A stretch of 64,000 nucleotides of DNA from assembly GCF_020552705.1 (NCBI RefSeq), contig NZ_JAJBZG010000002.1:783801-847800 (forward strand). The letters run 5' to 3'. The notes under the pieces were generated by a model. The model was not told the DNA's origin and did no database searches. It was given only the letters and a program-made list of their open reading frames with translations. Source of the DNA: Christiangramia sediminis. Lineage in GTDB: Bacteria > Bacteroidota > Bacteroidia > Flavobacteriales > Flavobacteriaceae. Positions 27,501-35,630 of this stretch are shown in pieces. The translations under genes and the position numbers were made by a program. Position 1 is the stretch's first letter, and each line of letters opens with the position of its first letter.

Positions 27501-30053
27501 GATTTAGATTTACCAGCAAGTACAGATGCTGTAAGAGCTTATTTTAGAAGCTTACTTAGTAATGATGCAACTACGGGAGGTACTTTTTCAAATCTAGCAG
27601 ATATTAGAACCCGTGTCAATGCTGGAGAATCTGGACCTTTCAATACGACTTATACTGTCGGAGCTAGTACAGACTGTCAAGACTCAGCAGATTTCTCAGT
27701 TACAATTATCGATCCCACCCCTGCCAACTCAGGAAATTTTGATAATTTTTCAGTTTGTTCTTTAGATGATTCTCTGAATTTGGAAACATTAGATAATAAT
27801 GATCCAGATGCTACAATGGGAGGAACTTTTACAGGGACTGGTGTTACAGATAATACATTCGATCCTTCTATTGGAGCTGGCACATATACTATTACTTATA
27901 CTGTTGATGAATCAATAGATTGTACTACAGGAAATGATTCTACAACTTTTGAAATAACAGTTGAAGAGTCACCAGTAAGCGTATCAATTTCAAGAACACT
28001 TTGTGTTACAGACGCCCAGGACTTAATAAATAATCCTGCTGCAGGATTAGCATATTTACAAAGCCTTGTTGAAGAAGCTGGAGTAGATTCATTTGACGAA
28101 GATAATTTTAGTGACGCTACACCTGCAGAGGCAATAAGGCTAGCTAATTTTATTGACACTCCAACGAGTGATTCTGAAACATTTAATTTTGAATATATAG
28201 ATCCTTCAGATTCAGATTGTGAAGATGGTTTAATAACCGTTGCGATCACGATTAATGATTTACGTGATGCCGAAGCTGGAGATATCGAAGACCAAACAGT
28301 ATGTTCTACTGATGGAATGATTGATCTAACCACTTTCTTTACCCCAGAAACTGTTCCTGGTGGAACTTTTAGTGGAATGGGAGTTGAAGACAGTATGTTT
28401 AATTCTTCTATAGGTCCTAATGCAGATGGTTATGAAATCACCTATTCTGTAGATGATTCTGGAGATTGTATTAAAGAGGGAGCCAATGATTCAACCACTT
28501 TTACAATTTTTGTAAATGAAGGTTTTAATGCTGGTGATGATAGTTTAGATAATACAGTGTGTCAAGGCGAATTAGATCTTCCCGCTTCTTCAGATTCTGT
28601 AAGAGCATACTTTAGAGCTTTATTGAGTGACGATGCAACCAGAGGAGGTACTTTTTCAAATGTAGCAGATATTAGAACTCGTCTTAATGCAGGTGAAACT
28701 GGTCCTTTTAATACTACTTATACAGTAGGGGCAGGAACAAGTTGTGAAGATACCGCTGAATTTTCTGTATCAATCGTAGAAAACATTCCAGCAGAGATCG
28801 GTGAAATTGCTAACCCAGATCCAATCTGTAGAAATGCAGAGGATGTAGATTTATTCTCATTCTTACCTGCAGATGCTAATCCTAATGGAACATTTGAAGG
28901 CTATGAAGATGGCGTTTTCAGTCCAGTAATGGAAGGTGCAGGTACTTTCGATATTACCTACACCCTTACTGATGATTCGCCTTGTACTGAAGGAGAAGCT
29001 TCAGCTACATTTGCGATTACTGTTCTAGAATCTGCTTACGCAGGTATGGACATGGATTTAAATGTTTGTATGAGCGATGATGTTCAGAACTTGTTCGACT
29101 TTATTTCAGTAGACGCTGATGATGATGGAGAATTCTCTCTTGATGGTGAAGTTATCGCTGACGGAATGATGAATCCGGCAGATTTTGAAGCTGGTGAATA
29201 CGAAGTAGTTTATACTGTAGCTGCAATCAATGATTGTGGTGACGATACTGCTGAATTTACCATTACAGTTCAGGAAGCTCCTGATGCACCAACTGTAGAA
29301 GGAGATCCTTTTACTTTCTGTGCAACAGATGGCGCTATTGCAGCTGATCTTTCAGCCACAGGTACAAATCTAACTTACTATTCAGATGAGGCATTATCCA
29401 TGATGGTTGCCGCAGAAGATGTATTGGTTGATGGTACTTATTACGTAACTCAGAGAAATGATGATGGAGCTTGTGAATCTGCAGCTACTGAATTCACTGT
29501 AACAATCAATGATGCAGCGACTCCTACAATTTCTAATACTACTCAGGAATTCTGTGAATTTGATGATGCTACCATAGCAGATCTTACAGAGCTGATCAAT
29601 GAAACAGGTACAATAACCTGGTATGATTCAGCAGATGGAGACAACGCTATAAACAGCGGAACTTCCCTACAGGATGGAGTTACTTATTATGCAACTCTAT
29701 TTAATGTTGATACAGGATGTGAGAGTTCAGTTAGATTAGGTATTACAGTTAGCATAAATGATGACTGTCCACTTACTATTCCTGAAGGGTTCTCACCAAA
29801 TGATGATCAACTGAATGATAGATTTGAGATCAGAAATATCAGAGACAAATATCCTAATTTCACTATAGAGATCCGTAATAGATTCGGAGACGTAGTTTAC
29901 AAAGGAAATGCCAATACTCCGGACTGGGATGGATATAGCACGGAAGGTTCTTTCGGAAGCGATGTATTACCGGTAGGGGCTTACTTCTACTATCTAAGAT
30001 ATAATGATGGTAGCACCGAGCCTGTTAGAGGAACAGTATACTTAAGTAGATAA
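24504..30053 (+). CDS. Giant repetitive secreted protein with T9SS type B sorting domain
   Basis: An 1849-residue, acidic, Thr/Ser/Asp-rich surface protein. The signal peptide (1-30) ends SYGQ. An N-terminal region with Ig-like pieces is followed, from about residue 455 to 1430, by three module types in the order A B A B C B A B C B A. A starts AGDDS, B starts with the AGDFDSF type, and C starts SISRTLCVTD. Paired cysteines recur in the modules. After further divergent Ig-like modules, residues about 1755-1849 (IPEGFSPNDDQLNDRF... ending VRGTVYLSR) form the gliding-motility-associated C-terminal domain (TIGR04131-like) used as a type B secretion signal. Likely a SprB-like adhesin or filament. 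It heads an operon with PorP/SprF and OmpA-family genes. Confidence 0.9.
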   Translation: MQNFTFGRKGLNWFLFAFILFVGNLASYGQSPCATPDADQSYCYLETVDDLRYSGATNPAVYETADTENDTDPINGDELLTDGATYFIGSTTEDCERVAVEVTVFAADTPSNTVTGDSNGFTVTPCESSDFSGSDLLNLFDPVPSGYTLKIYEDEFGGSEISDYSTTLMDGESYFVGADTDGTSDPDSDYCPSERVAVGIDVVDAPAPTAEDPQTFCEGATVADLEAESTSPNFQAFRWYREETGGSPLANGVELINGEDYWVSQIVNERGSIFPPCESGRTRVEVEVITFDAGDDVSETFCQSQIEMRLDNGESPEDIFLSLVDGRTLPPNVEFNPDLGAIGDDYNDDPFQTFTTIATFTTDEGCEDDVELSLTIIEDADAGEDGSVTLSPSDAPINLIDYLNGTPDTGGMWTPGDGTFDPSTDTPGDFTYSVDNGSCSDSAIVTVIVEECTTTAGDDSLGNIVCRDDLDLPASQDAVRAYFRALLSVDATSEGTFSNIADIRTRVNAGEAGPFNTTYTVGAGTNCEDTAEFSVTIVDNTIANAGDFDSFTISCGSSDPVDLTSLENNDPDATAGGTFSGTGVTNNTFDPSIGAGTYTITYSVDDSLPCISGNASTTFEITVESDGTNAGDDSLENIVCRDDLDLPASQDAVRAYFRALLSVDATSEGTFSNIADIRTRVNAGEAGPFNTTYTVGAGTSCEDTAEFSVTIVDNTIANAGDFDSFTISCGSSDPVDLTSLENNDPDATAGGTFSGTGVTDNTFNPSIEAGTYTITYSVDDSLPCISGNASTTFEITVEDSPINTSISRTLCVTDVQDLIDNPAAGLAYLQSLVEEAGVDSFDEDNFSDNALAEAIRLANFIDTPTSDSETFNFEYTDPSDSDCEDGLITVAITINNLEEAEAGDFDSFDVTCTSDNSIDLTGLDNNNPDATAGGTFTGTGVMDNNFDPSVGTGTYTITYTVDDSLPCTTGSASTTFEITVENEGDNAGDDSLDNTVCRDDLDLPASTDAVRAYFRSLLSNDATTGGTFSNLADIRTRVNAGESGPFNTTYTVGASTDCQDSADFSVTIIDPTPANSGNFDNFSVCSLDDSLNLETLDNNDPDATMGGTFTGTGVTDNTFDPSIGAGTYTITYTVDESIDCTTGNDSTTFEITVEESPVSVSISRTLCVTDAQDLINNPAAGLAYLQSLVEEAGVDSFDEDNFSDATPAEAIRLANFIDTPTSDSETFNFEYIDPSDSDCEDGLITVAITINDLRDAEAGDIEDQTVCSTDGMIDLTTFFTPETVPGGTFSGMGVEDSMFNSSIGPNADGYEITYSVDDSGDCIKEGANDSTTFTIFVNEGFNAGDDSLDNTVCQGELDLPASSDSVRAYFRALLSDDATRGGTFSNVADIRTRLNAGETGPFNTTYTVGAGTSCEDTAEFSVSIVENIPAEIGEIANPDPICRNAEDVDLFSFLPADANPNGTFEGYEDGVFSPVMEGAGTFDITYTLTDDSPCTEGEASATFAITVLESAYAGMDMDLNVCMSDDVQNLFDFISVDADDDGEFSLDGEVIADGMMNPADFEAGEYEVVYTVAAINDCGDDTAEFTITVQEAPDAPTVEGDPFTFCATDGAIAADLSATGTNLTYYSDEALSMMVAAEDVLVDGTYYVTQRNDDGACESAATEFTVTINDAATPTISNTTQEFCEFDDATIADLTELINETGTITWYDSADGDNAINSGTSLQDGVTYYATLFNVDTGCESSVRLGITVSINDDCPLTIPEGFSPNDDQLNDRFEIRNIRDKYPNFTIEIRNRFGDVVYKGNANTPDWDGYSTEGSFGSDVLPVGAYFYYLRYNDGSTEPVRGTVYLSR
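25874..26899 (+). repeat. Tandem 522-bp duplication inside the giant surface protein
   Basis: Two copies (about 25874-26377 and 26396-26899) lie at a period of 522 bases, 174 codons. The core 25909-26248 and 26431-26770 (340 bases each) differ by one base as read by eye, changing Asn to Ser after VGAGT. The 3' parts diverge more, then become identical again. The reading frame is kept, so the duplication adds one A+B module pair. Confidence 0.92.
26921..28273 (+). repeat. Second repeat pair (module C) 1068 bp apart in the same gene
   Basis: Module C begins at about 26921 and again at about 27989, an offset of 1068 bases (356 codons). Both encode SISRTLCVTD followed by AAGLAYLQSLVEEAGVDSF and a long stretch near identical in DNA, for example 27076-27178 against 28144-28246 with one visible change. 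The copies frame B-A-B modules, so the higher-order unit is C-B-A-B. Confidence 0.85.
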
Positions 30054-30075
30054 TTAGGATAAACAAGAGAACGAA

Positions 30076-31008
30076 ATGAAAAAAATAATCACAAAATATT
30101 TATTATTCGCAGGTATTATCCTTTTCTCTATAAAAGGATTAGCCCAGCAAGATCCACTTTTCACTCAGTACATGTATAACCTGAGTATGGTGAATCCTGC
30201 GTATGCGACAGACGATCCGGGAATGTTAGATCTCGGGGCTATTTACAGAATGCAATGGACAGATGTTGACGGTGCACCTCGCACCCTCAACTTCTTTGCC
30301 CACACTCCTATTAGCGAGAGAGTAGAACTTGGACTTACAGTGGTACATGATGAAATTGGAAATGTTGAAAAATCAAACAACATTACTGCAGATTTCGCTT
30401 ATGTGATTCCAACTGGAGAAAACACCAATTTATCATTTGGTGCTAAGGCAGGTCTTACAACTTTTGATGCTAATCTTTCTGGATTAGTTGTTAATGATCC
30501 GAATGATCCGGCTTTTGAAAACATAAGTGAAATATTCCCTGTTTTTGGAGTTGGTGCATTCTGGTTTGGAGATAATCACTATTTAGGTGTGTCTGCTCCT
30601 AACCTGTTAACTTCAGATCACTTAGACGATAGTCAAACACTTCGTGACCGTGGTACTGAAGAAATTCACTATTATTTAACTGGTGGATATGTATTTGACA
30701 TAAGCGAGAACTTTAAATTAAAGCCTTCTACCATGGTAAGAGGGGTAAACGGAGCTCCGCTATCTGTTGATGTAAATGCTAACGTTTTATTGTATGACAG
30801 GCTGGAAGCAGGTTTAGGTTATAGATTTGACGAAACCATCACTGGTTTGGTTAACTTCAGAGTTACACCAAGTCTTAGAATTGGATATGCTTATGACTAT
30901 CCAACCTACGACTTAAGCAACGATGGATCACACGAGATCATGTTATTATTTGATCTTGATCTATTCGGACTTAAAAAAGGATATGACAAATCACCTAGAT
31001 TCTTCTAA
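30076..31008 (+). CDS. PorP/SprF family type IX secretion membrane protein
   Basis: A 310-residue outer-membrane barrel protein with a signal peptide (ending GLAQ at residue 24) and the family hallmark QDPLFTQYMYNLSMVNPAYA-type N-terminus. Beta strands run to the end. In Flavobacterium johnsoniae SprF is needed for secretion of the adjacent type B cargo SprB. The same arrangement here, 22 bases after a type B cargo gene, makes it the likely dedicated partner. It precedes the OmpA-family gene by 12 bases. Confidence 0.93.
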   Translation: MKKIITKYLLFAGIILFSIKGLAQQDPLFTQYMYNLSMVNPAYATDDPGMLDLGAIYRMQWTDVDGAPRTLNFFAHTPISERVELGLTVVHDEIGNVEKSNNITADFAYVIPTGENTNLSFGAKAGLTTFDANLSGLVVNDPNDPAFENISEIFPVFGVGAFWFGDNHYLGVSAPNLLTSDHLDDSQTLRDRGTEEIHYYLTGGYVFDISENFKLKPSTMVRGVNGAPLSVDVNANVLLYDRLEAGLGYRFDETITGLVNFRVTPSLRIGYAYDYPTYDLSNDGSHEIMLLFDLDLFGLKKGYDKSPRFF

Positions 31009-31020
31009 AACCCGATTAAC

Positions 31021-32712
31021 ATGAAAAATATATATAGTACACTTTTAATAATTTTTGTAAGCATTACCGCTTTCGGACAAAAGTCTGACATCAGGGATGG
31101 AGACAAGTTTTTTGCCCAGGCCGCATATATTGATGCAGCAGATGCTTACGAGAATGTAAACGATAAATCTCAGGAGGTTCTTCAGAATCTTGGAGACTCC
31201 TACTTCTATACCAATCAAATGCAGAACGCAGCTGAAGTATATGAATTGTTGTTCTTAAGACATGAAGGAGCAGTAGAGCCTGAGTATCAGTTTAGATACG
31301 CCCACACGCTAATGGCTGCAGGTAATTATGTAAAAGCTGATGAATTAATGAATGAATTAACTGGTGAAAACTGGGATCATGAAGAATTTGCAAGCGAACT
31401 GGACACAATGGTTCCTCATAAATTCAACTACGACCAGGTTATGAATAACCAGTCTTCTTCAGACTTCGGAATTGGATTTTATGGTGACCGTGTTGCATTC
31501 GCATCTACAAGAAACCAGGAACGTCCAATCTATCCCTGGAATAAACTTCCTGCTTTGGACCTTTATAGCGCCCAAATGAATGAGGAAGGTGAGATGACCG
31601 ATATCGTTCTTTTCTCTGATGCTATTAATACTGATGAGCACGAGAGTTCGGCTACATTCAGTCAGGATGGTACCGTAATGTTCTTTGACAGAACTAATGA
31701 AGACAGAGTGAAGAATGAAAATGACGAGCGTGTAGCTCACATCAGTCTTTACCGTGCTGAAAATGTTGATGGTGAATGGACAAATGTTGAGAAACTACCA
31801 TTTAGCAGCGAAGAATATTCAGTAGAACACCCAAGCTTAAGTGCTGACGGAAGTAAACTTTACTTTGCCAGTGATATGCCGGGTGGAAGTGGTTCATTTG
31901 ATATCTACGTTGTAGATGTGAACGAAGATGGAACTTACGGAACTCCTCAAAACTTAGGTCCTGGAGTGAACACAGCTCACAGAGATCAGTTCCCATTCAT
32001 CAGTGATGAAGAAGTTCTTTATTTCACATCAGATGGACACCAGGGATTTGGAAATCTTGATATTTTCAGAACTGAAGGTGATTTTTCAGAAGTTGAAAAC
32101 CTTGGAGGATCTATAAACAGTGGAAGCGATGATTTTGCATTCGTGATCAAGGAAAGTGAAGAAATGGGTTATTTTGCTTCTAACCGAAGAGGTACAGACA
32201 ATCTATACCAATTTACACGTGAAGAAAATGAGATCATTGAAGCTCCAACGGTAACTGATGAAACAAGCGGACAGGATATTATTCCTATCGATGGAAGCAA
32301 GATCTACTTCGACTTTGATAAAGCTACTATTAAAGCTGAGTCTAAGCCAGTTCTTGACTCTGTAGTGACTTATATGAATGATTATCCAAACATTAAAGTG
32401 AAAGTAGAATCTCATGCAGATGCTAGAGGTTCTGATTCATATAATATGGCGCTTTCTAAAAGAAGAGCTGCTTCAACTGTAGATTACCTTGTTGAAAAAG
32501 GAATCGATAAAGGAAGACTTATTTCAGAAGGTTATGGTGAAAGCAGACCAGTGAACGATTGTACTGAACCAACTGGTTGTACAAACGAACAGTATGCTAA
32601 GAACCGTAGAAGTGTATTCGTAGTATCTAACCGAAATGGATCTATGAACGAGAACTCTGATATGGATCCAGAAATGGATAATGAGGATATGGAAGATCAA
32701 GAAGAAAACTAA
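31021..32712 (+). CDS. OmpA-family protein with TPR and PD40-like repeats
   Basis: A 563-residue envelope protein. Signal peptide residues 1-19 (TAFGQ), a TPR-like stretch (about 25-120), WD40-like/PD40 beta-propeller repeats (about 145-395, with HPSLSADGSKLYFASDMPGG and FPFISDEEVLYFTSD) and a C-terminal OmpA peptidoglycan-binding domain (about 425-540, IYFDFDKATIK and NMALSKRRAASTVDYL). The acidic tail is rich in Met, Asp and Glu. It probably anchors the PorP/SprF-cargo assembly to peptidoglycan, similar to PorE-type proteins; that role is inferred. Confidence 0.9.
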   Translation: MKNIYSTLLIIFVSITAFGQKSDIRDGDKFFAQAAYIDAADAYENVNDKSQEVLQNLGDSYFYTNQMQNAAEVYELLFLRHEGAVEPEYQFRYAHTLMAAGNYVKADELMNELTGENWDHEEFASELDTMVPHKFNYDQVMNNQSSSDFGIGFYGDRVAFASTRNQERPIYPWNKLPALDLYSAQMNEEGEMTDIVLFSDAINTDEHESSATFSQDGTVMFFDRTNEDRVKNENDERVAHISLYRAENVDGEWTNVEKLPFSSEEYSVEHPSLSADGSKLYFASDMPGGSGSFDIYVVDVNEDGTYGTPQNLGPGVNTAHRDQFPFISDEEVLYFTSDGHQGFGNLDIFRTEGDFSEVENLGGSINSGSDDFAFVIKESEEMGYFASNRRGTDNLYQFTREENEIIEAPTVTDETSGQDIIPIDGSKIYFDFDKATIKAESKPVLDSVVTYMNDYPNIKVKVESHADARGSDSYNMALSKRRAASTVDYLVEKGIDKGRLISEGYGESRPVNDCTEPTGCTNEQYAKNRRSVFVVSNRNGSMNENSDMDPEMDNEDMEDQEEN

Positions 32713-32750
32713 ATTTTCTAACTGATACTAACTAACCAATCAAAAAGTGA

Positions 32751-32778
32751 AAAGCCCTGCATTATGCGGGGCTTTTTT
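32751..32778 (+). terminator. Intrinsic terminator after the OmpA-family gene
   Basis: aaagccctgc (32751-32760) pairs with gcggggcttt (32766-32775) with one G-T pair and a 5-base loop, followed by T residues to 32778. It ends the three-gene surface-protein operon. Confidence 0.85.
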
Positions 32779-32803
32779 ATTTTTAATAGGTAGTAAGAAT
32801 CTA

Positions 32804-33325
32804 CTATTTTTTAGGTGGATAACCTTCGAGGGCTTTTGCCACAATCTTATCAAATTTTTCCTGTCTTGCTTCAGGTTTAGCATTAGCATTAAAAGAACTT
32901 TCCACTACCGCCTGCCAGACAAGCACATCTTTCTCTACATCAATAAAATCGAAAGTCAGCTCAAGATACGTATCCATTTGACCAATTGGAATACCACCGG
33001 AGACTCCTACTCCAACATTTCCTCCTCCGCCACCAATTCCAACTCCAACGCGGTTACGATTATCCTGCTGGAATTCTTTAGTGTAAACATTTACGTAGAT
33101 TCCAGGATTTCCGGAATTGATAAGACCTTCTTCTGTCATAGCTTGATTCAAACTATTAACAAGTCTGGATTCATCCAATTGACTCAGACCAGTCTGTAAA
33201 TCGGGGAAAAGTGAATAAGTTTCGTACTGATTAAAGTTAACCTGCTGATCATAGTCATAGAAAGCCTTGGGAGAATTACAGGCCACTATGAATAGTAGTA
33301 GAAAAGAATATTTTAAAAGTCTCAT
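32804..33325 (-). CDS. DUF4136-domain lipoprotein
   Basis: From the ATG at 33323-33325 the protein has 173 residues and starts MRLLKYSFLLLFIVACNS with a lipobox (IVAC). An upstream in-frame start would add 11 residues that break the signal sequence, so I prefer this one. The body fits DUF4136: FYDYDQQVNFNQYETY, a glycine-rich loop and a C-terminal IVAKALEGYPPK. Function unknown; such lipoproteins sit in the cell envelope. It follows obgE by 60 bases on the same strand. Confidence 0.85.
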   Translation of the reverse strand: MRLLKYSFLLLFIVACNSPKAFYDYDQQVNFNQYETYSLFPDLQTGLSQLDESRLVNSLNQAMTEEGLINSGNPGIYVNVYTKEFQQDNRNRVGVGIGGGGGNVGVGVSGGIPIGQMDTYLELTFDFIDVEKDVLVWQAVVESSFNANAKPEARQEKFDKIVAKALEGYPPKK

Positions 33326-33385
33326 AATCTGATTTTTACTAAAAATAAGCAAAATCAAATCGAGACTTTATAGGTTTAACAGGAT

Positions 33386-34393
33386 TTAAACAGGCTCTTT
33401 ATTGAGCATTTGCCATAATTTATCCTTCAGTTCTGTGAGCCCAGATTGCGCCACAGAGGAAATAAACAGGTAAGGTAGCTTCAGCTCCTTATCCAATTCA
33501 CGAGCCATCTCCTGTTTTAGTTCTTCATCTAAAAGATCACTCTTCGAAATAGCAATCAATCTATCCTTATCTATCAACTCTGGATTATATCGCTTTAATT
33601 CGTCTAACAGGATATCGTATTGTTCTTTAATACTCTTGGCATCAGCCGGAATAAGGAATAATAATGTTGAATTTCGCTCAATATGCCTAAGAAATCTATG
33701 TCCAAGCCCCTTACCTTCAGCTGCCCCTTCAATAATTCCAGGGATATCGGCTACTACAAAAGTTTTGAAATCACGATATTCTACAATTCCGAGATTTGGC
33801 TTTAAAGTTGTGAATTCATAATTAGCGATCTTTGGTTTCGCCGCGGTGATCACAGAAAGCAACGTAGATTTTCCAGCATTTGGGAAACCAACCAGGCCAA
33901 CATCTGCAAGAACTTTTAACTCAAGGGTGATATCAACTTCCTGTCCGTCAACGCCCGGTTGTGCATATCTTGGAGTCTGATTGGTAGAACTCTTAAAATG
34001 CCAGTTTCCACGGCCTCCCATTCCACCTTCAGCTACAATAAATTCCTGCCCGTCTTCAGTGATCTCTTTGATGATCTCATTTGTATCGGTATCCCGAATC
34101 ACAGTTCCCAATGGAACTTCAATAATTTCATCATTACCCTGGGCACCTGAACTTCGCTGCTTACTTCCATTACCCCCATACTCAGCTTTTACGTGACGCT
34201 TGAACTTAAGATGAAATAATGTCCAGAGATTTTTGTTGGCTTTTACAATTACGTGTCCACCACGACCACCATCTCCACCATCTGGCCCACCTTTAGTAAT
34301 ATATTTCTCCCTATGAAGGTGAGCAGAACCCTTCCCTCCTTTTCCGGAAAAAACATGAATTTTCACATAGTCAACAAAATTCCCTTCAGTCAT
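33386..34393 (-). CDS. obgE: GTPase Obg
   Basis: A 335-residue Obg/CgtA protein. The glycine-rich Obg fold lies at about 1-158 ([29 protein letters not shown]) and the G domain from 160, with G1 GFPNAGKST and the [13 protein letters not shown]3 region. It is essential in most bacteria and links GTP level to 50S assembly and growth control. It is the last gene of hpt-adk-obgE, three bases after adk. It lacks the long C-terminal extension seen in E. coli. Confidence 0.96.
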   Translation of the reverse strand: MTEGNFVDYVKIHVFSGKGGKGSAHLHREKYITKGGPDGGDGGRGGHVIVKANKNLWTLFHLKFKRHVKAEYGGNGSKQRSSGAQGNDEIIEVPLGTVIRDTDTNEIIKEITEDGQEFIVAEGGMGGRGNWHFKSSTNQTPRYAQPGVDGQEVDITLELKVLADVGLVGFPNAGKSTLLSVITAAKPKIANYEFTTLKPNLGIVEYRDFKTFVVADIPGIIEGAAEGKGLGHRFLRHIERNSTLLFLIPADAKSIKEQYDILLDELKRYNPELIDKDRLIAISKSDLLDEELKQEMARELDKELKLPYLFISSVAQSGLTELKDKLWQMLNKEPV

Positions 34394-34396
34394 CTC

Positions 34397-34975
34397 TTAT
34401 TTCATTAAATCGTCTATCACGTTGCTTAATCGCTGTGTGATCTCACTAATACTTCCTACCCCGTCTACTCCATAATATTTATCCTGTTTCTGATAAAAAT
34501 TCTTCAGAATAGCAGTTTCATTATAATAAACCCTGATCCGGTTTCTAATTACCTTCTCATCCGCATCATCAGGTCTTCCGGAAGTCTTTCCTCTTTCTAA
34601 TAAACGCTCCACCAGCACCTCATCTTCAACCTCCAGAGCGATCATGGCATGAACCTCTGTTCCTCTGGATGCCAAATAAGTACTTAAAGCTTCTGCCTGT
34701 GCTTCAGTTCTTGGGAAACCATCAAAAATAAATCCGTTAGTTCCTTCATTCTTTTCAACCTCCGCATTCAGCATATTAATAGTAACCTCATCTGGCACTA
34801 GCTGACCTTTATCAATAAAAGATTTAGCACTTAGACCTAATTCGGTTTTATTTTTAATATTGAACCTAAAAACATCGCCTGTAGAAATATGAATGAGTTC
34901 ATATTTATCTTTAAGAATAGTTGCCTGAGTTCCTTTGCCGGCTCCCGGAGGGCCAAAAAGCACTAAATTTGTCAT
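34397..34975 (-). CDS. adk: Adenylate kinase
   Basis: A 192-residue adenylate kinase with P-loop GPPGAGKGTQ at residues 8-17, the NMP-binding segment around STGDVFR, and GFIFDGFPRTEAQA. The LID (ERGKTSGRPDDADEKVI) is the short type without zinc cysteines. It converts ATP + AMP to two ADP. It is five bases after hpt and three before obgE. The ORF is complete and of family-typical length for Bacteroidota. Confidence 0.96.
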   Translation of the reverse strand: MTNLVLFGPPGAGKGTQATILKDKYELIHISTGDVFRFNIKNKTELGLSAKSFIDKGQLVPDEVTINMLNAEVEKNEGTNGFIFDGFPRTEAQAEALSTYLASRGTEVHAMIALEVEDEVLVERLLERGKTSGRPDDADEKVIRNRIRVYYNETAILKNFYQKQDKYYGVDGVGSISEITQRLSNVIDDLMK

Positions 34976-34980
34976 TTTAC

Positions 34981-35508
34981 TTATTTGCGTTTATATACTT
35001 GAGTAAGGTTACGACCTAAACCATCATAATCCAGACCAAAACCAACTATAAATTTATTAGGTATTTCCATCCCTATATATTGAATGGGAATATTCTTCTT
35101 ATAAGCTTCCGGTTTATAGAATAAAGTAACCACCTTATAATCTTCCACTTCTGCTTTCTTTAAAATTTTATCAATCTCAACCAGCGTGTTTCCGGTATCT
35201 ACAATATCTTCCAGTAGAATTACCTGCCTCCCTTTTAATTCTTGATTTAAACCAAGCAAAGTTTTCACCTCGCCGGTAGTTTCAGTTCCCTCGTAAGATC
35301 CCATTTTCACAAAACTGATCTCACAATCTCCGCTGAATCTTTTAATAATTTCTGAAGCGAACATGAAAGAACCATTTAAAACCCCAAGAAAGACAGGCCT
35401 TTTATGACCAAAATCCTTATTGAGTTTTACTGAAATCTCTTCAATGGCCATCATAATTTCCTCTTCGGAAATATAAGGTTCAAATTCAAGATCATGTAGT
35501 TTTATCAA
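34981..35508 (-). CDS. hpt: Hypoxanthine phosphoribosyltransferase
   Basis: A purine-salvage enzyme making IMP/GMP from hypoxanthine/guanine and PRPP. The PRPP-binding motif VILLEDIVDTGNTL is clear and the hood region FLGVLNGSFMFA fits. There is no ATG at the 5' end: the frame has TTG at 35515-35517 and again at 35506-35508. The second gives MIKLHDLEFEPY, which fits family N-termini, and I use it (175 residues; 178 if the first is used). An in-frame TAA lies two codons before the first TTG. Confidence 0.92.
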   Translation of the reverse strand: MIKLHDLEFEPYISEEEIMMAIEEISVKLNKDFGHKRPVFLGVLNGSFMFASEIIKRFSGDCEISFVKMGSYEGTETTGEVKTLLGLNQELKGRQVILLEDIVDTGNTLVEIDKILKKAEVEDYKVVTLFYKPEAYKKNIPIQYIGMEIPNKFIVGFGLDYDGLGRNLTQVYKRK

Positions 35509-35528
35509 AACTGTCAAATTTTAAGTGG

Positions 35529-35556
35529 CAAAGATAAGGAATCTCTATAAGCTCAA
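35529..35556 (-). promoter_or_regulatory. Promoter of hpt-adk-obgE
   Basis: On the minus strand TATCTTTG (35529-35536) is a perfect TAnnTTTG element, with TTG at 35554-35556 and a 17-base spacer. It predicts a very short leader before the TTG start of hpt. Confidence 0.65.
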
Positions 35557-35603
35557 CAGCCCGATTTCTTACCGAATATGTATGGCGGGAAATTCGAATA
35601 AGT

Positions 35604-35611
35604 TATTTTTG
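35604..35611 (+). promoter_or_regulatory. -7 element of the purK-purE promoter
   Basis: TATTTTTG matches TAnnTTTG and ends 19 bases before the purK ATG. I see no clear TTG at the -33 distance. It lies back to back with the hpt promoter in a roughly 120-base divergent region. Confidence 0.5.
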
Positions 35612-35630
35612 CCAAAAGCCTATCGAAATT

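Noticed and set aside
26828..28333. Long minus-strand open frames inside the giant surface protein gene
   Set aside because: They are mirror frames of the repetitive, Ser/Thr/Asp-rich plus-strand gene. Their repeats simply follow those of the sense gene and they show no family motifs or start context.
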